A stretch of DNA of 14,417 nucleotides from CAYXXZ01 sp964469165 (GCA_964469165.1 CAYXXZ010000077.1:1-14417); one strand, 5' to 3'. Counted from the stretch's first letter, positions 1 to 7,035 are shown. Notes: generated by a model not told the origin, from the sequence alone. Program-made: numbers and translations.

Positions 1-68
1 TCACAGTTCACAGTTCACAGGATCAGTGTGACCCACCCCTGATAACTGTCAACTGAAAACTGTCAACT
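1..68. repeat. Short direct repeats downstream of lptB
   Basis: Positions 1-20 are almost three tandem copies of a 7-base unit, TCACAGT. Positions 44-54 and 58-68 are two identical copies of AACTGTCAACT with a 14-base period. The two blocks are partly complementary (ACAGTT against AACTGT), so a stem across the spacer 21-43 is possible. No coding sequence is visible in 1-82. In relatives rpoN usually follows lptB, but the window ends too early to see it. The repeats may mark an intergenic repeat family or the end of the lpt transcript; neither can be decided from this copy. Confidence 0.6.
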
Positions 69-82
69 AACAGCTAACAACT

Positions 83-808
83 TCAAAGCACGAAATTCTC
101 ACCCAGGTAGGTCTTGCGTACCAGCGGGTCGGTGAGGATTTCCGCGGCGCTGCCGTTGGCGATGATGCGACCTTCGCCGACGATGTAGGCGGTTTCACAG
201 ATGTCGAGGGTCTCGCGCACGTTATGGTCGGTGATCAGCACGCCGATGCCGTTGTCCTTGAGGTGGCGCACGATCATCTTGATATCGCTGACGGAGATGG
301 GATCGACACCCGCGAAAGGTTCGTCGAGGAGGATGAACTTGGGCTCCACGGCCAGGGCGCGGGCGATCTCCACGCGGCGCCGCTCGCCGCCCGACAGGCT
401 CATGCCGAGGGACGTGCGGATGTGGGCGATATGGAACTCCTGAAGCAGCTCCTCGAGGCGCGCGATGCGCCCCGCGCGGTCGAGGTCCTTGCGGGTTTCG
501 AGGATGGCGAGAATGTTGTCCTCGACGCTCAGCTTGCGAAATACCGAGGCTTCCTGGGGCAGGTAACCGATACCGGCGCGGGCTCGCTCATGCATGCTGA
601 GGTGGGTTACTTCGCGGTCGTCCACGAAGATTCGCCCCGCGTCCTGGCTGACGAGACCGACGATCATGTAAAAACAGGTGGTCTTGCCCGCGCCGTTGGG
701 GCCGAGCAGGCCGACGATCTGGCCACTTGCCACTTCCAGGGAAACGTCGCTGATGATTTGCCGTTTCTTGTAGCTTTTTGCCAGATGACTGGCGCGCAGC
801 AATGCCAT
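83..808 (-). CDS. lptB: LptB, ATPase of the LPS export ABC transporter
   Basis: Cytoplasmic ATPase that, with LptF and LptG, powers extraction of LPS from the inner membrane and its passage over LptC and LptA. The 241-residue product is the usual family length. Visible motifs: Walker A GPNGAGKT at residues 36-43, Q-loop Q85, ABC signature LSGGE at 138-142, Walker B FILLDEP at 158-164 and H-loop H195. All residues needed for ATP binding and hydrolysis are present. I chose the ATG at 808-806: it shares one base with the lptA stop (TGATG) and has AGGGAG about 8 bases upstream. A TTG one codon earlier is the alternative. The overlap implies translational coupling to lptA. It is the last visible gene of the kdsC-lptC-lptA-lptB run. 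Nothing odd was seen. Confidence 0.97.
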   Translation of the reverse strand: MALLRASHLAKSYKKRQIISDVSLEVASGQIVGLLGPNGAGKTTCFYMIVGLVSQDAGRIFVDDREVTHLSMHERARAGIGYLPQEASVFRKLSVEDNILAILETRKDLDRAGRIARLEELLQEFHIAHIRTSLGMSLSGGERRRVEIARALAVEPKFILLDEPFAGVDPISVSDIKMIVRHLKDNGIGVLITDHNVRETLDICETAYIVGEGRIIANGSAAEILTDPLVRKTYLGENFVL

Positions 809-1317
809 CAATCGGCTCCCTGTTGGCTGGGCGGTATCACCATACGGATACGCTGGTTGTCGTCGCCGCCCTGGGCGCGGATGATTTCCTGGAGCAGGTC
901 GTATTCGATGCGCTCGCCCGTGAGTGTCGCTTCTTCCTGGCGCAGGCTGGCATCGCGGGTAAGAATAATCTTCTCGCTGCCCACTTCGTAACTGATGGTA
1001 CGCGCGCGCGCCACCACGGGCGGCTTGCCCACCTCCGGCACCTGTTCGTAGTGGGCCGGGTTGCCTTCGCCGACAACGCGGGTGACCTGGCGGCCATCGC
1101 CAAAGATACTCACCTTGTCGGCGCGGATCAGGATCGAGCCCTGGGTGATGACCACGTCACCCTCGTAGACCGTGAGCCCGCGGGCATCGTCGCGCATGGC
1201 CTGGTTGGCTTCGATCTGGATGGGTTGGCTGCGATCATCGGGCAGTGCCCACAGCGTGGGGCTGAGCGCGGCGAGCAGCACGGCGGCAAAACGAAAGATA
1301 AAGGGCTCAGCGGGCAT
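808..1317 (-). CDS. lptA: LptA, periplasmic LPS-bridge protein
   Basis: Periplasmic protein that polymerises head to tail to form the bridge carrying LPS from LptC to LptD. The product is 169 residues, normal for LptA. An N-terminal signal peptide (hydrophobic core about residues 7-21) probably ends after TLWA, near residue 24. Next comes the OstA-like beta-jellyroll region, recognisable from SQPIQIEANQA (30-40), YEGDVVITQGS (51-61) and the RADKV strand. The start at 1317 was preferred over a longer in-frame version because it puts the signal peptide at the N-terminus and has AGGAG 8 bases upstream. The start codon lies inside the end of lptC (11-base overlap) and the stop overlaps lptB by one base. 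The three lpt genes are therefore surely co-transcribed. Confidence 0.95.
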   Translation of the reverse strand: MPAEPFIFRFAAVLLAALSPTLWALPDDRSQPIQIEANQAMRDDARGLTVYEGDVVITQGSILIRADKVSIFGDGRQVTRVVGEGNPAHYEQVPEVGKPPVVARARTISYEVGSEKIILTRDASLRQEEATLTGERIEYDLLQEIIRAQGGDDNQRIRMVIPPSQQGAD

Positions 1318-1873
1318 GGTACAGGCTCCTGACGTCCGCCAGCAGGCGGTAGGTTTCGGCATCGAAATCGGCCTCCATGCCGGTGCCCGTGGTCACGCTC
1401 TGGGGATGGACCAGTTTCACCGGAGATGCGGTGGTCGCGATGTTGTCGCGGGGCGTGAAGAGAACGTCGCGGGTGAACATCTCGTTGCGCCCGGCCGGGG
1501 TGTCCTGCCAGGCGTGGATGTCGCCATTGAGCAGAATCTGTGAGCCCTGGCGGGTGCTGCGCGCACTCTCCGCGGTCACCTGCCAGGGTTCGTTGCCCAG
1601 GGGTGACCTGCGCGCCGTGAGATGGGGCGTGGTGAGCTCGAAACGATCGTCCTCTTCATAGTAGAGGCCGGTTTCTGCCGCGAGAATGTAGGCCCGGCTG
1701 CCGTCTTCGGCAAATTTGAGGGTGCGGGTGTTGCGCATGTAGCTGTCAGCGGTGGGCAGATCTTCACTGCGGGTTTTCTTGTCGAGAAAGAAGAATTCCG
1801 GCGGCGAGCGCCACAGCACCAGGGAGACCCAGGTGAATGCGACGGCGGCGACGACCAGAAGCAGGGTTTTCAT
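1307..1873 (-). CDS. lptC: LptC, inner-membrane LPS export protein
   Basis: Bitopic inner-membrane protein that receives LPS from the LptBFG transporter and passes it to LptA. The 188-residue product has one N-terminal membrane helix (about residues 3-21) followed by a periplasmic beta-jellyroll domain. Family-typical stretches include YMRNTRTLKFAEDG (45-58) and the NGDIHAWQ region. Length and layout fit LptC, whose sequence is generally poorly conserved; position between kdsC and lptA makes the call firm. The ATG at 1873 has a weak AAGG about 8 bases upstream and lies 13 bases after the kdsC stop. The 3' end overlaps lptA by 11 bases. Confidence 0.93.
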   Translation of the reverse strand: MKTLLLVVAAVAFTWVSLVLWRSPPEFFFLDKKTRSEDLPTADSYMRNTRTLKFAEDGSRAYILAAETGLYYEEDDRFELTTPHLTARRSPLGNEPWQVTAESARSTRQGSQILLNGDIHAWQDTPAGRNEMFTRDVLFTPRDNIATTASPVKLVHPQSVTTGTGMEADFDAETYRLLADVRSLYHAR

Positions 1874-1886
1874 TCAGCGGCCTTCG

Positions 1887-2405
1887 TCACAGGTAGGCTG
1901 CCGTTGCGCTGTCCAGCTTGTCCTGGGCGGCGAGAATGAACTCAGCGGCCTCGCGCACCGCGCCTTCACCGCCGCGGCGGGTGGCGCGCCAGTGGATGTG
2001 CTGCGCAACCGTGCTGGCGCAGTTGGCGACGGTGAGAGCGAGGCCGACGCGGCGCATCGGGCCCAGGTCGGGCAGGTCGTCGCCCATGAAAGCGACGGCA
2101 TCGAGCGGGTAGGGGCGATTCTGCAAAACTTCTTCGAGGGCGCGAGTCTTGTCCTCGCGGCCCTGTATCAGCAACTCGATGCCGAGTTCGCTGGTGCGTC
2201 GCTGAAGCAGGGTGGAACTGCGCCCGGTGATGATGCCGACCTCGATACCGCTGTGCTGGAGAAGCTTGATGCCGAGGCCATCCTGAATATGGAACGCCTT
2301 GATTTCGTCGCCGTTTTCCGTGTAGTAGATACGTCCGTCCGTGAGCACGCCGTCGACGTCCAGCAGCAGCAGGCGAATGTTTTGGGCGCGTTGTTCGGGG
2401 GTCAA
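1887..2405 (-). CDS. kdsC: KdsC, Kdo-8-phosphate phosphatase (TTG start)
   Basis: Cytoplasmic HAD-superfamily phosphatase that converts Kdo-8-phosphate to free Kdo, the last step before CMP-Kdo activation. The 172-residue product shows the catalytic DVD at 16-18 within LLLLDVDGVLTDG, motif II ITGR at 59-62, the motif III lysine K86, and GDD at 108-110. It lacks a cap domain, as KdsC enzymes do. I chose the TTG at 2405 because AGGAG lies 6 bases upstream. The longer in-frame GTG at 2474 would lie upstream of a perfect TATAAT box at 2468-2463 and adds residues unlike KdsC. In relatives kdsD lies immediately upstream; here three other genes lie between. The downstream neighbour lptC starts 13 bases after the stop. 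Confidence 0.94.
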   Translation of the reverse strand: MTPEQRAQNIRLLLLDVDGVLTDGRIYYTENGDEIKAFHIQDGLGIKLLQHSGIEVGIITGRSSTLLQRRTSELGIELLIQGREDKTRALEEVLQNRPYPLDAVAFMGDDLPDLGPMRRVGLALTVANCASTVAQHIHWRATRRGGEGAVREAAEFILAAQDKLDSATAAYL

Positions 2406-2462
2406 AACTGTCTCCTGCGATCCGTTACATGAAGCAGCCGGGCGGGCGCGGTATCGCCCGGG

Positions 2463-2468
2463 ATTATA
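2463..2468 (-). promoter_or_regulatory. Candidate -10 box for kdsC-lptCAB
   Basis: The minus strand carries a perfect TATAAT here, 57 bases before the kdsC TTG start. No good -35 hexamer is seen at 16-18 bases spacing, so this is a candidate from the -10 alone. It makes sense because kdsC has no kdsD upstream here and needs its own promoter. Confidence 0.5.
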
Positions 2469-2597
2469 CGCCACCGGATGTGCTCGTGGTTCAGCGCCAA
2501 GGGATGGCGGCTGCTGGTGTTCGGCCTGACGGCCTGGGTGCCGCTATGATGCCACAGGGCGCAAAGGAGGTGTATCTCTTCTCTGGAGGGCTGCCTG

Positions 2598-2661
2598 TGT
2601 AGGAGCTTGCCTGCAAGCGACCCCACCACCGAAATTGGTCGCTTGCAGGCAAGCTCCTACA
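2598..2661. repeat. REP-like inverted pair
   Basis: Positions 2598-2622 and 2637-2661 are perfect 25-base reverse complements separated by 14 bases. Each arm begins or ends with TGTAGGAG/CTCCTACA and contains its own small palindrome built on GCTTGC/GCAAGC. This head-to-head layout is that of paired REP elements (BIMEs) known from Pseudomonas and related genera. As RNA it would fold into a very stable hairpin and could protect or end transcripts from either side. There is no T-run after it, so it is not a classical terminator. Confidence 0.85.
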
Positions 2662-2683
2662 GCGGCCCGGTGGCGAGGTTTTG

Positions 2684-2707
2684 TTCGCGGCCAAGGCCGC
2701 TCCTACA
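2684..2707. repeat. Third REP-like palindrome
   Basis: This unit has the same terminal CTCCTACA as the neighbouring pair but a different core: GCGGCC at 2687-2692, AA, then GGCCGC at 2695-2700. It has the same orientation as the right arm of the pair. Two core variants sharing conserved ends within about 110 bases indicates a multi-copy family in this genome. Confidence 0.75.
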
Positions 2708-2959
2708 GGGTGCGCACAAGCGCTGGCGTGGGTTTCTGTGGGAATGGGTAACGTTTCTTGCTATTTTTGGCACCGCGTGAGCTTGCCAGTGTGGTCTTTC
2801 GAAACCAGGGGCTGTTCGCCGGTTTCTCTCTGTGCGTCGCGCTGGCGCTTGTTGCTAACATGCCCTCGCTTCGGCTTTGGAAGCATATAACAATTGCGCA
2901 GACATCCGTTCGGGAGAGAGCTCGGTCGCTGTGCCCGCAGTCAAGAGAGCTTGCAGACC

Positions 2960-4264
2960 ATGTTCCGATCGATAAGGCAGTGCGCGCGCATCGCACAGTT
3001 GTGTGTGGTTTGTACGTTGTTCGGCATCTGCCTGTGGCAGGCTCGGGAGGCGCGGGTCGCGCCTTTTTCGGTGGCGGCTGTGCCGAGCGGGGCGCCGACC
3101 GCAGCGGCGGATGCTCCGAGGATCGAAAGCTATTTCGCGTCCAGCACCTTCCATCGCCACGTTCACTCCGCGTCCATTTCGCCGCTCTCGGACGGTGGCT
3201 TGATCGCCGCCTGGTTCGCGGGCTCGCGGGAGGGCGCCCATGATGTGAACATTCACGCGGCGCGCTTCGACGCGGAAAATCGCAGCTGGGGCGACGAATT
3301 CAGGCTGATTTCCCGCGAGGCGACCGAGCGCATGTTACAGCGCAACATTCGCAAGCTCGGCAACCCGGTGATCGCGCTTGCGCCGGACGATCGCCTGTGG
3401 CTTTTCTATGTGTCCGTGTCCCTCGGTGGCTGGGCGGGCAGCGCCATCAACACCATGTATTCCGATGATGACGGCGCCACCTGGTCGCAGCCCCGGCGCC
3501 TCATCACTTCGCCGTTTTTCAATATCAGCACACTGGTGCGCAACCCCCCGGTCTTCCACAGCGACGGCTCGATCGGCCTGCCCATCTACCATGAGTTTCT
3601 CGGCAAGTTCGCTGAGTACCTCTACCTGGGGCCGGACGGGGAGATCGTCGACAAGTTCCGCATCAGCAGTGGCGATCACTCGCTGCAGCCCGCCATCGTG
3701 CCCCTGAGCGATGACTCCGCCGTCGCCCTGCTGCGCAATGCCGGCATGGCGCACGGCAAGGTGCTGGCGAGCTTCACCCGCGATCGCGGCCAGAGCTGGA
3801 GCGAGCACGTCGCGGTCGATCCCTGGAATCCCAATTCCGCGGTGGCGGCGGTGAACGAGGGCGACGGTGACATTCTGGTGGCGCTCAACGACCTTCAGGA
3901 CGGGCGCTTTCGGCTCTCGCTTTATCACGCTGACCAGGATTTGCAGCACTGGCGCCCCGTCGCCGTCATGGACGAGTCGCCCACCGGCGAGGAACGCGTC
4001 GCGGAGGACGTTTACATGCAGACCTTGAGTGCCCGCTATCAGGATGTGGCGCCGGAGCCCAGGGAGACGCCGAGCCATCTCGAACAGCTGCGGAGCGAAC
4101 TGCGCCGCCGCGCCTGCCACCAGGGGCCGCAGTGTGAATTCAAGTATGAGTATCCCACCCTGATCCGCGCGCCCAACGGATTTTTCCATCTGGTGTATTC
4201 CTGGAACAACACGCTGATCAAGCATGTGGTGTTCAACCGCGCCTGGGTGGAGCAGGGCGCATGA
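2960..4264 (+). CDS. Membrane-anchored sialidase-fold (BNR) protein, probable Kdo hydrolase subunit KdoH1
   Basis: The product is 434 residues: a short positively charged N-terminus, one membrane helix (about 11-27) and a large periplasmic BNR_2/sialidase-fold domain. Two Asp-boxes are visible, SDDDGATW (168-175) and TRDRGQSW (273-280). Other landmarks are LIAAWFAGSREG (81-92), GNPVIAL with RLWLFYVSVSLGGW (134-158) and EYPTLIRAPNGFFHLVYSW (397-415). The canonical sialidase FRIP motif is absent. Its neighbour, overlapping by ATGA, is a seven-helix protein. This pair matches the two-component Kdo hydrolase of Francisella novicida and Helicobacter pylori, where a sialidase-related KdoH1 with one membrane span needs a polytopic KdoH2 to remove the outer Kdo of LPS. 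Placement inside the Kdo synthesis locus supports this. Function is inferred; a general exo-sialidase label is the fallback. The ATG at 2960 is preferred over an in-frame TTG at 2894 because it starts just before the anchor, though its ribosome-binding site is weak. Confidence 0.85.
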   Translation: MFRSIRQCARIAQLCVVCTLFGICLWQAREARVAPFSVAAVPSGAPTAAADAPRIESYFASSTFHRHVHSASISPLSDGGLIAAWFAGSREGAHDVNIHAARFDAENRSWGDEFRLISREATERMLQRNIRKLGNPVIALAPDDRLWLFYVSVSLGGWAGSAINTMYSDDDGATWSQPRRLITSPFFNISTLVRNPPVFHSDGSIGLPIYHEFLGKFAEYLYLGPDGEIVDKFRISSGDHSLQPAIVPLSDDSAVALLRNAGMAHGKVLASFTRDRGQSWSEHVAVDPWNPNSAVAAVNEGDGDILVALNDLQDGRFRLSLYHADQDLQHWRPVAVMDESPTGEERVAEDVYMQTLSARYQDVAPEPRETPSHLEQLRSELRRRACHQGPQCEFKYEYPTLIRAPNGFFHLVYSWNNTLIKHVVFNRAWVEQGA

Positions 4265-4854
4265 GCAATGGTGAAGTATTCGGCCACCTGACGTTCGCGG
4301 CGCTGATCTTCCTGTTGCTGCCGCTCGCGCGTATTGCGCGCCCCTTGCGCGTCGCGGCGTTCGCGAGCCTGCTGGGGCTCGCGTTCCTGCCGATGGTCAG
4401 CGGTCTCTCGCCGGGTGATTACGTGCGCAGCTATACGGATGACCTCGCCATCACGACCCTGGTGTGGCTGTTGTGGACGGTGTTTGTTCGCCTGACGGGC
4501 GTTGGCCGCGTGGCGCCGCGGCATCACTTTCAGCTCGCCACCTGTTTTGCGCTTCTCGCCCTGGTGTTGTACCCGGCCACGCTCGGTCTCGCCAGTCTCG
4601 ACCCCTATCGCCTGGGCTTTTCGCCGCTGTCGCTGCTGGTTGCCATGTGGCTGCTGTGCCTGTGGCTGTGGTGGCAGCGCAATCACCTGGGGCTGGCGCT
4701 GATCGTCATTGCCACCCTGGCGTGGTGGCTCGACGTCAAGGACTCTGATAACTATTGGGATTATCTGGTGGATCCCGCGCTCGGTGTGTACGCGCTGGGC
4801 TACCTGCTGTACGCGTGCCTGCGCCGGCGCAGTGGCGCCCGCGCTACTCCGTGA
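4261..4854 (+). CDS. Seven-helix membrane protein, probable Kdo hydrolase subunit KdoH2
   Basis: The 197-residue product is very hydrophobic, with seven likely membrane stretches near residues 7-24, 30-48, 61-79, 90-110, 122-139, 142-158 and 169-188. The loop DSDNYWDYLVDP (161-172) before the last helix is the most motif-like part. The gene starts on the ATGA shared with the stop of the BNR gene, so both are translated from one message. Francisella KdoH2 is also a small polytopic partner with seven predicted spans, required for KdoH1 activity; the match here is by architecture and pairing, not by alignment. It probably anchors or presents LPS to the periplasmic hydrolase. The 3' end overlaps the oppositely oriented transferase gene by 11 bases. 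By sequence alone it would be called a hypothetical membrane protein. Confidence 0.8.
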   Translation: MSNGEVFGHLTFAALIFLLLPLARIARPLRVAAFASLLGLAFLPMVSGLSPGDYVRSYTDDLAITTLVWLLWTVFVRLTGVGRVAPRHHFQLATCFALLALVLYPATLGLASLDPYRLGFSPLSLLVAMWLLCLWLWWQRNHLGLALIVIATLAWWLDVKDSDNYWDYLVDPALGVYALGYLLYACLRRRSGARATP

Positions 4855-6895
4855 CGCCGCTTTTTCTGACGTTGTCGTACAGCATATAGCGGGCGCTCTC
4901 GTAGGCGCCGCGGGTGAGCTGGCGCAGGCGCTCGAACACCTCGGGGTGTTGTGCGGAAATATCGTCTCGGGGTGTCGCACTGTCCATGGCGTGCAGGCTG
5001 GCATCGCTGCCGTCGTAGTTCATTTTTACCATGAAGTCGCGGGTCACCAGGCCGATGATGGGAAATGCCCCTTCCACCAGCACGACCGGCACGGCGCGAT
5101 CGCGACCGGCGCTGGCCTGATAGTCGCGCCCCTGGGTGCGGTTGTCGTAGGGCAGGCCCACCAGGCCGGCCACGGTGGGCAGCATGTCCACCAGGCTCAC
5201 GGCATCTTCGATGATGCGCGGCTGCAACAGCCCCGGAGCGTAGATGATGTGCGGCACGTGGTTGCTTTCCAGCCACATCTGCTCGTACAGCGGCGGCATG
5301 TGAGGCTGGGTGGTGATGGTGGTGCCGTGATCGCCAAAGAACACGAAAATGCTGTTGTCCAGATAACCGCCGGCCTGTGCCATTTCCAGAAAGCGGCCAA
5401 TGCTGTAATCGAGAAAACGCACGGCGTTGAATTGGTCGTTGCCGGTGAAGCTCCACTTCTGAACCTCGCCCTCGGGTAGGTTCAGCACCTCGAAACTCTC
5501 CCGGTCGGAGGGGATGGTGTAGGGTCGGTGATTGCCCGCGGTCTGGATGTAGGCAAAGAAGGGCCTGTCGGTGGGACGGTTGCGAAGGATTTCATCCGCC
5601 TCGCGAAACAGCTGCAGGTCCGACACCCCCCACACGTCCACATTGGCGCCTTTCCAGTACCCTTCTTCGTAGAGCTTCACGTCGTCGATGCTCTGCCGCA
5701 CCAGGGCGTTCATGTTCGCCCAGCCGGCACTGCCGCCGATCATGTACAGCTTGTCGTAGCCGCGAAAGGCGTTGATCAGGGTGTGCTGGCGGGTGATCAG
5801 CGGATTGCGTGTCGCGGTTTCCTGCTGGGTGACATCCGGCGTGCCGGTGATGCTCGCCCACACGGTCTTGGCGGTGCCGGTGACGGGCACGAAGAAGCGC
5901 TCGAAGAACCAGCCCTCGCGAGCGATACGGTCCAGGTTCGGCGTTGGCGCCAGCGGATTGCCGTGAATGCCGAGACGGGACGCGTTGAGAGATTCCAGCA
6001 TCACGAAAATGACGTTGGGTGGATTCGTCAGTGCCAGGCGGTGCGGTTGCGGCCCGACGTGACGGTTGAAGTCGAGAGTTTCGCGATTGGGATTGCCAAC
6101 ACCCAGATAGTCGGCCATCAGCGGGTAGTACTGCGTCACCAGCTCGCGGTCGTAGGGTTCATCCTTCATCCAGGCGGTGTCGTAAAGGAAGAAGATCACC
6201 GGATTGAGGCCAATGGCGGCGAGGTCCAGATCACCGGAGAAGAAGGCGTCGCTCCAGCGCAGCGGCACGGGGTTTTCCGGATTGATGTCGGTAACCCGGC
6301 CGAGCAGGCCCAAAAACGTCAGCACCACCATCACGGACCAGCCCAGTGCCGCGGCACGGCGGGAGATGGGCCGCGGGGCGCGCTGCAGTGTGTACCTTTC
6401 GAGAAGGATGAACGCGGCGAACCACAGCGCCGCAGTGCTCAGCCAACCCAGCAGGATCCAGACCACCGGGTAGCTTTGCCACAGCATGGTGCTGGAGATG
6501 CCGGCGTCCGCCACATAGCGCCACGCGGTGGAGTTGAGGCGCACGCCCAGATACTGGTAGTGCCCCATGTCGAGGATGTAGATGAGGATCACCAGCAACA
6601 GGCCGACGGCGATATAAAGATGCGCCAGGTGCGACATCGGACGGCTGCGCAGGACATTGAAGCGCGGCAGAAAACACAGCAGCGCGAGCGGCAGCATGGC
6701 GATGATGGCGAGGCGCAGGTCGAAGCGCAGGCCGATCAGCAAGGTCTTCCAGAAGGTGTCGCGCGGCGTGTAGGACAGGGCGTCGATGGCAGAAAAGCCG
6801 AGAATGAAAACCGCGCGCAGCAGCGCGAACAGCAGAAAAAGCAGAACGACGCCACCCAGCAGGAAGTGAAGGCGACGCGATTTGAGCCATTGCAT
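4844..6895 (-). CDS. LTA synthase family (sulfatase-fold) membrane phosphotransferase
   Basis: The 683-residue product has five N-terminal membrane helices (about 9-33, 52-77, 91-110, 141-165, 183-200) and a periplasmic alkaline-phosphatase/sulfatase-type domain from about residue 293. Expected metal and catalytic residues are visible: E301 in FVMLES, T344 in TGTAKT as probable nucleophile, H456 in GNHRPY, and D522-H523 in FFGDHG. The threonine nucleophile and helix layout point to a phosphoglycerol or phosphoethanolamine transferase of the LtaS/OpgB/EptA type, not a true sulfatase. The substrate cannot be read from sequence; in this LPS locus, LPS inner core, lipid A or periplasmic glucans are candidates. 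The ATG at 6895 begins directly before the first helix; its ribosome-binding site is weak. It converges on the KdoH2-like gene with an 11-base overlap. No clear promoter was found in 6896-7035. Confidence 0.9.
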   Translation of the reverse strand: MQWLKSRRLHFLLGGVVLLFLLFALLRAVFILGFSAIDALSYTPRDTFWKTLLIGLRFDLRLAIIAMLPLALLCFLPRFNVLRSRPMSHLAHLYIAVGLLLVILIYILDMGHYQYLGVRLNSTAWRYVADAGISSTMLWQSYPVVWILLGWLSTAALWFAAFILLERYTLQRAPRPISRRAAALGWSVMVVLTFLGLLGRVTDINPENPVPLRWSDAFFSGDLDLAAIGLNPVIFFLYDTAWMKDEPYDRELVTQYYPLMADYLGVGNPNRETLDFNRHVGPQPHRLALTNPPNVIFVMLESLNASRLGIHGNPLAPTPNLDRIAREGWFFERFFVPVTGTAKTVWASITGTPDVTQQETATRNPLITRQHTLINAFRGYDKLYMIGGSAGWANMNALVRQSIDDVKLYEEGYWKGANVDVWGVSDLQLFREADEILRNRPTDRPFFAYIQTAGNHRPYTIPSDRESFEVLNLPEGEVQKWSFTGNDQFNAVRFLDYSIGRFLEMAQAGGYLDNSIFVFFGDHGTTITTQPHMPPLYEQMWLESNHVPHIIYAPGLLQPRIIEDAVSLVDMLPTVAGLVGLPYDNRTQGRDYQASAGRDRAVPVVLVEGAFPIIGLVTRDFMVKMNYDGSDASLHAMDSATPRDDISAQHPEVFERLRQLTRGAYESARYMLYDNVRKSGVTE

Positions 6896-7035
6896 AGGAT
6901 GTCCGGTTCAGGAATGACGGCTGCCGCGCGCCGGGTCTTGTAATCGCATGTCTGCGGCCGCGCTGGCTGGCCGAGCACACTACTCCAGTTTTGCGGGTGG
7001 ATGCAATATCTGTTCGGCCTGTTCCAGCCTGTTGT

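Larger units (their letters stand above)
2406..2959. other. 554-base intergenic region between kdsC and the KdoH1-like gene
   Basis: This stretch separates the divergent kdsC (minus) and KdoH1-like (plus) genes. It holds the kdsC -10 box, an orphan ribosome-binding-site-like AAAGGAGGTG at 2563-2572 on the plus strand with no good reading frame after it, three REP-like palindromes (2598-2707), and about 250 bases up to the next gene. A TATAAC at 2886-2891 on the plus strand could be the -10 of the KdoH1-like gene, but no convincing -35 is seen. No convincing protein is encoded. Confidence 0.6.

Noticed and set aside
2563..2572. Fragment of 16S rRNA (match to the anti-Shine-Dalgarno end)
   Set aside because: The match is limited to about ten bases, and the flanks do not resemble rRNA.
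2598..2707. CRISPR array
   Set aside because: Only three palindromic units with inverted orientation and differing cores; no regular direct repeats with spacers and no cas genes.
2894..2959. A longer N-terminus for the KdoH1-like protein from a TTG
   Set aside because: It adds 22 arginine-rich residues before the membrane anchor, has no better ribosome-binding site, and would lie only a few bases after the candidate -10 at 2886-2891.
2758..3243. A 161-codon plus-strand frame with a hydrophobic stretch, starting before the KdoH1-like gene
   Set aside because: Its second half runs in the wrong frame through the KdoH1-like coding region, and the first half has no ribosome-binding site or family resemblance.
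4039..5004. A 321-codon open frame on the minus strand across the KdoH1/KdoH2-like genes
   Set aside because: Rich in Q, R, E and H with no domain. The plus-strand genes have clear membrane helices and Asp-boxes.
5528..6943. A 471-codon open frame on the plus strand antisense to the transferase gene
   Set aside because: It mirrors the GC-rich codons of a clearly functional minus-strand gene. Its translation is rich in H, Q, R and G with no recognisable domain.
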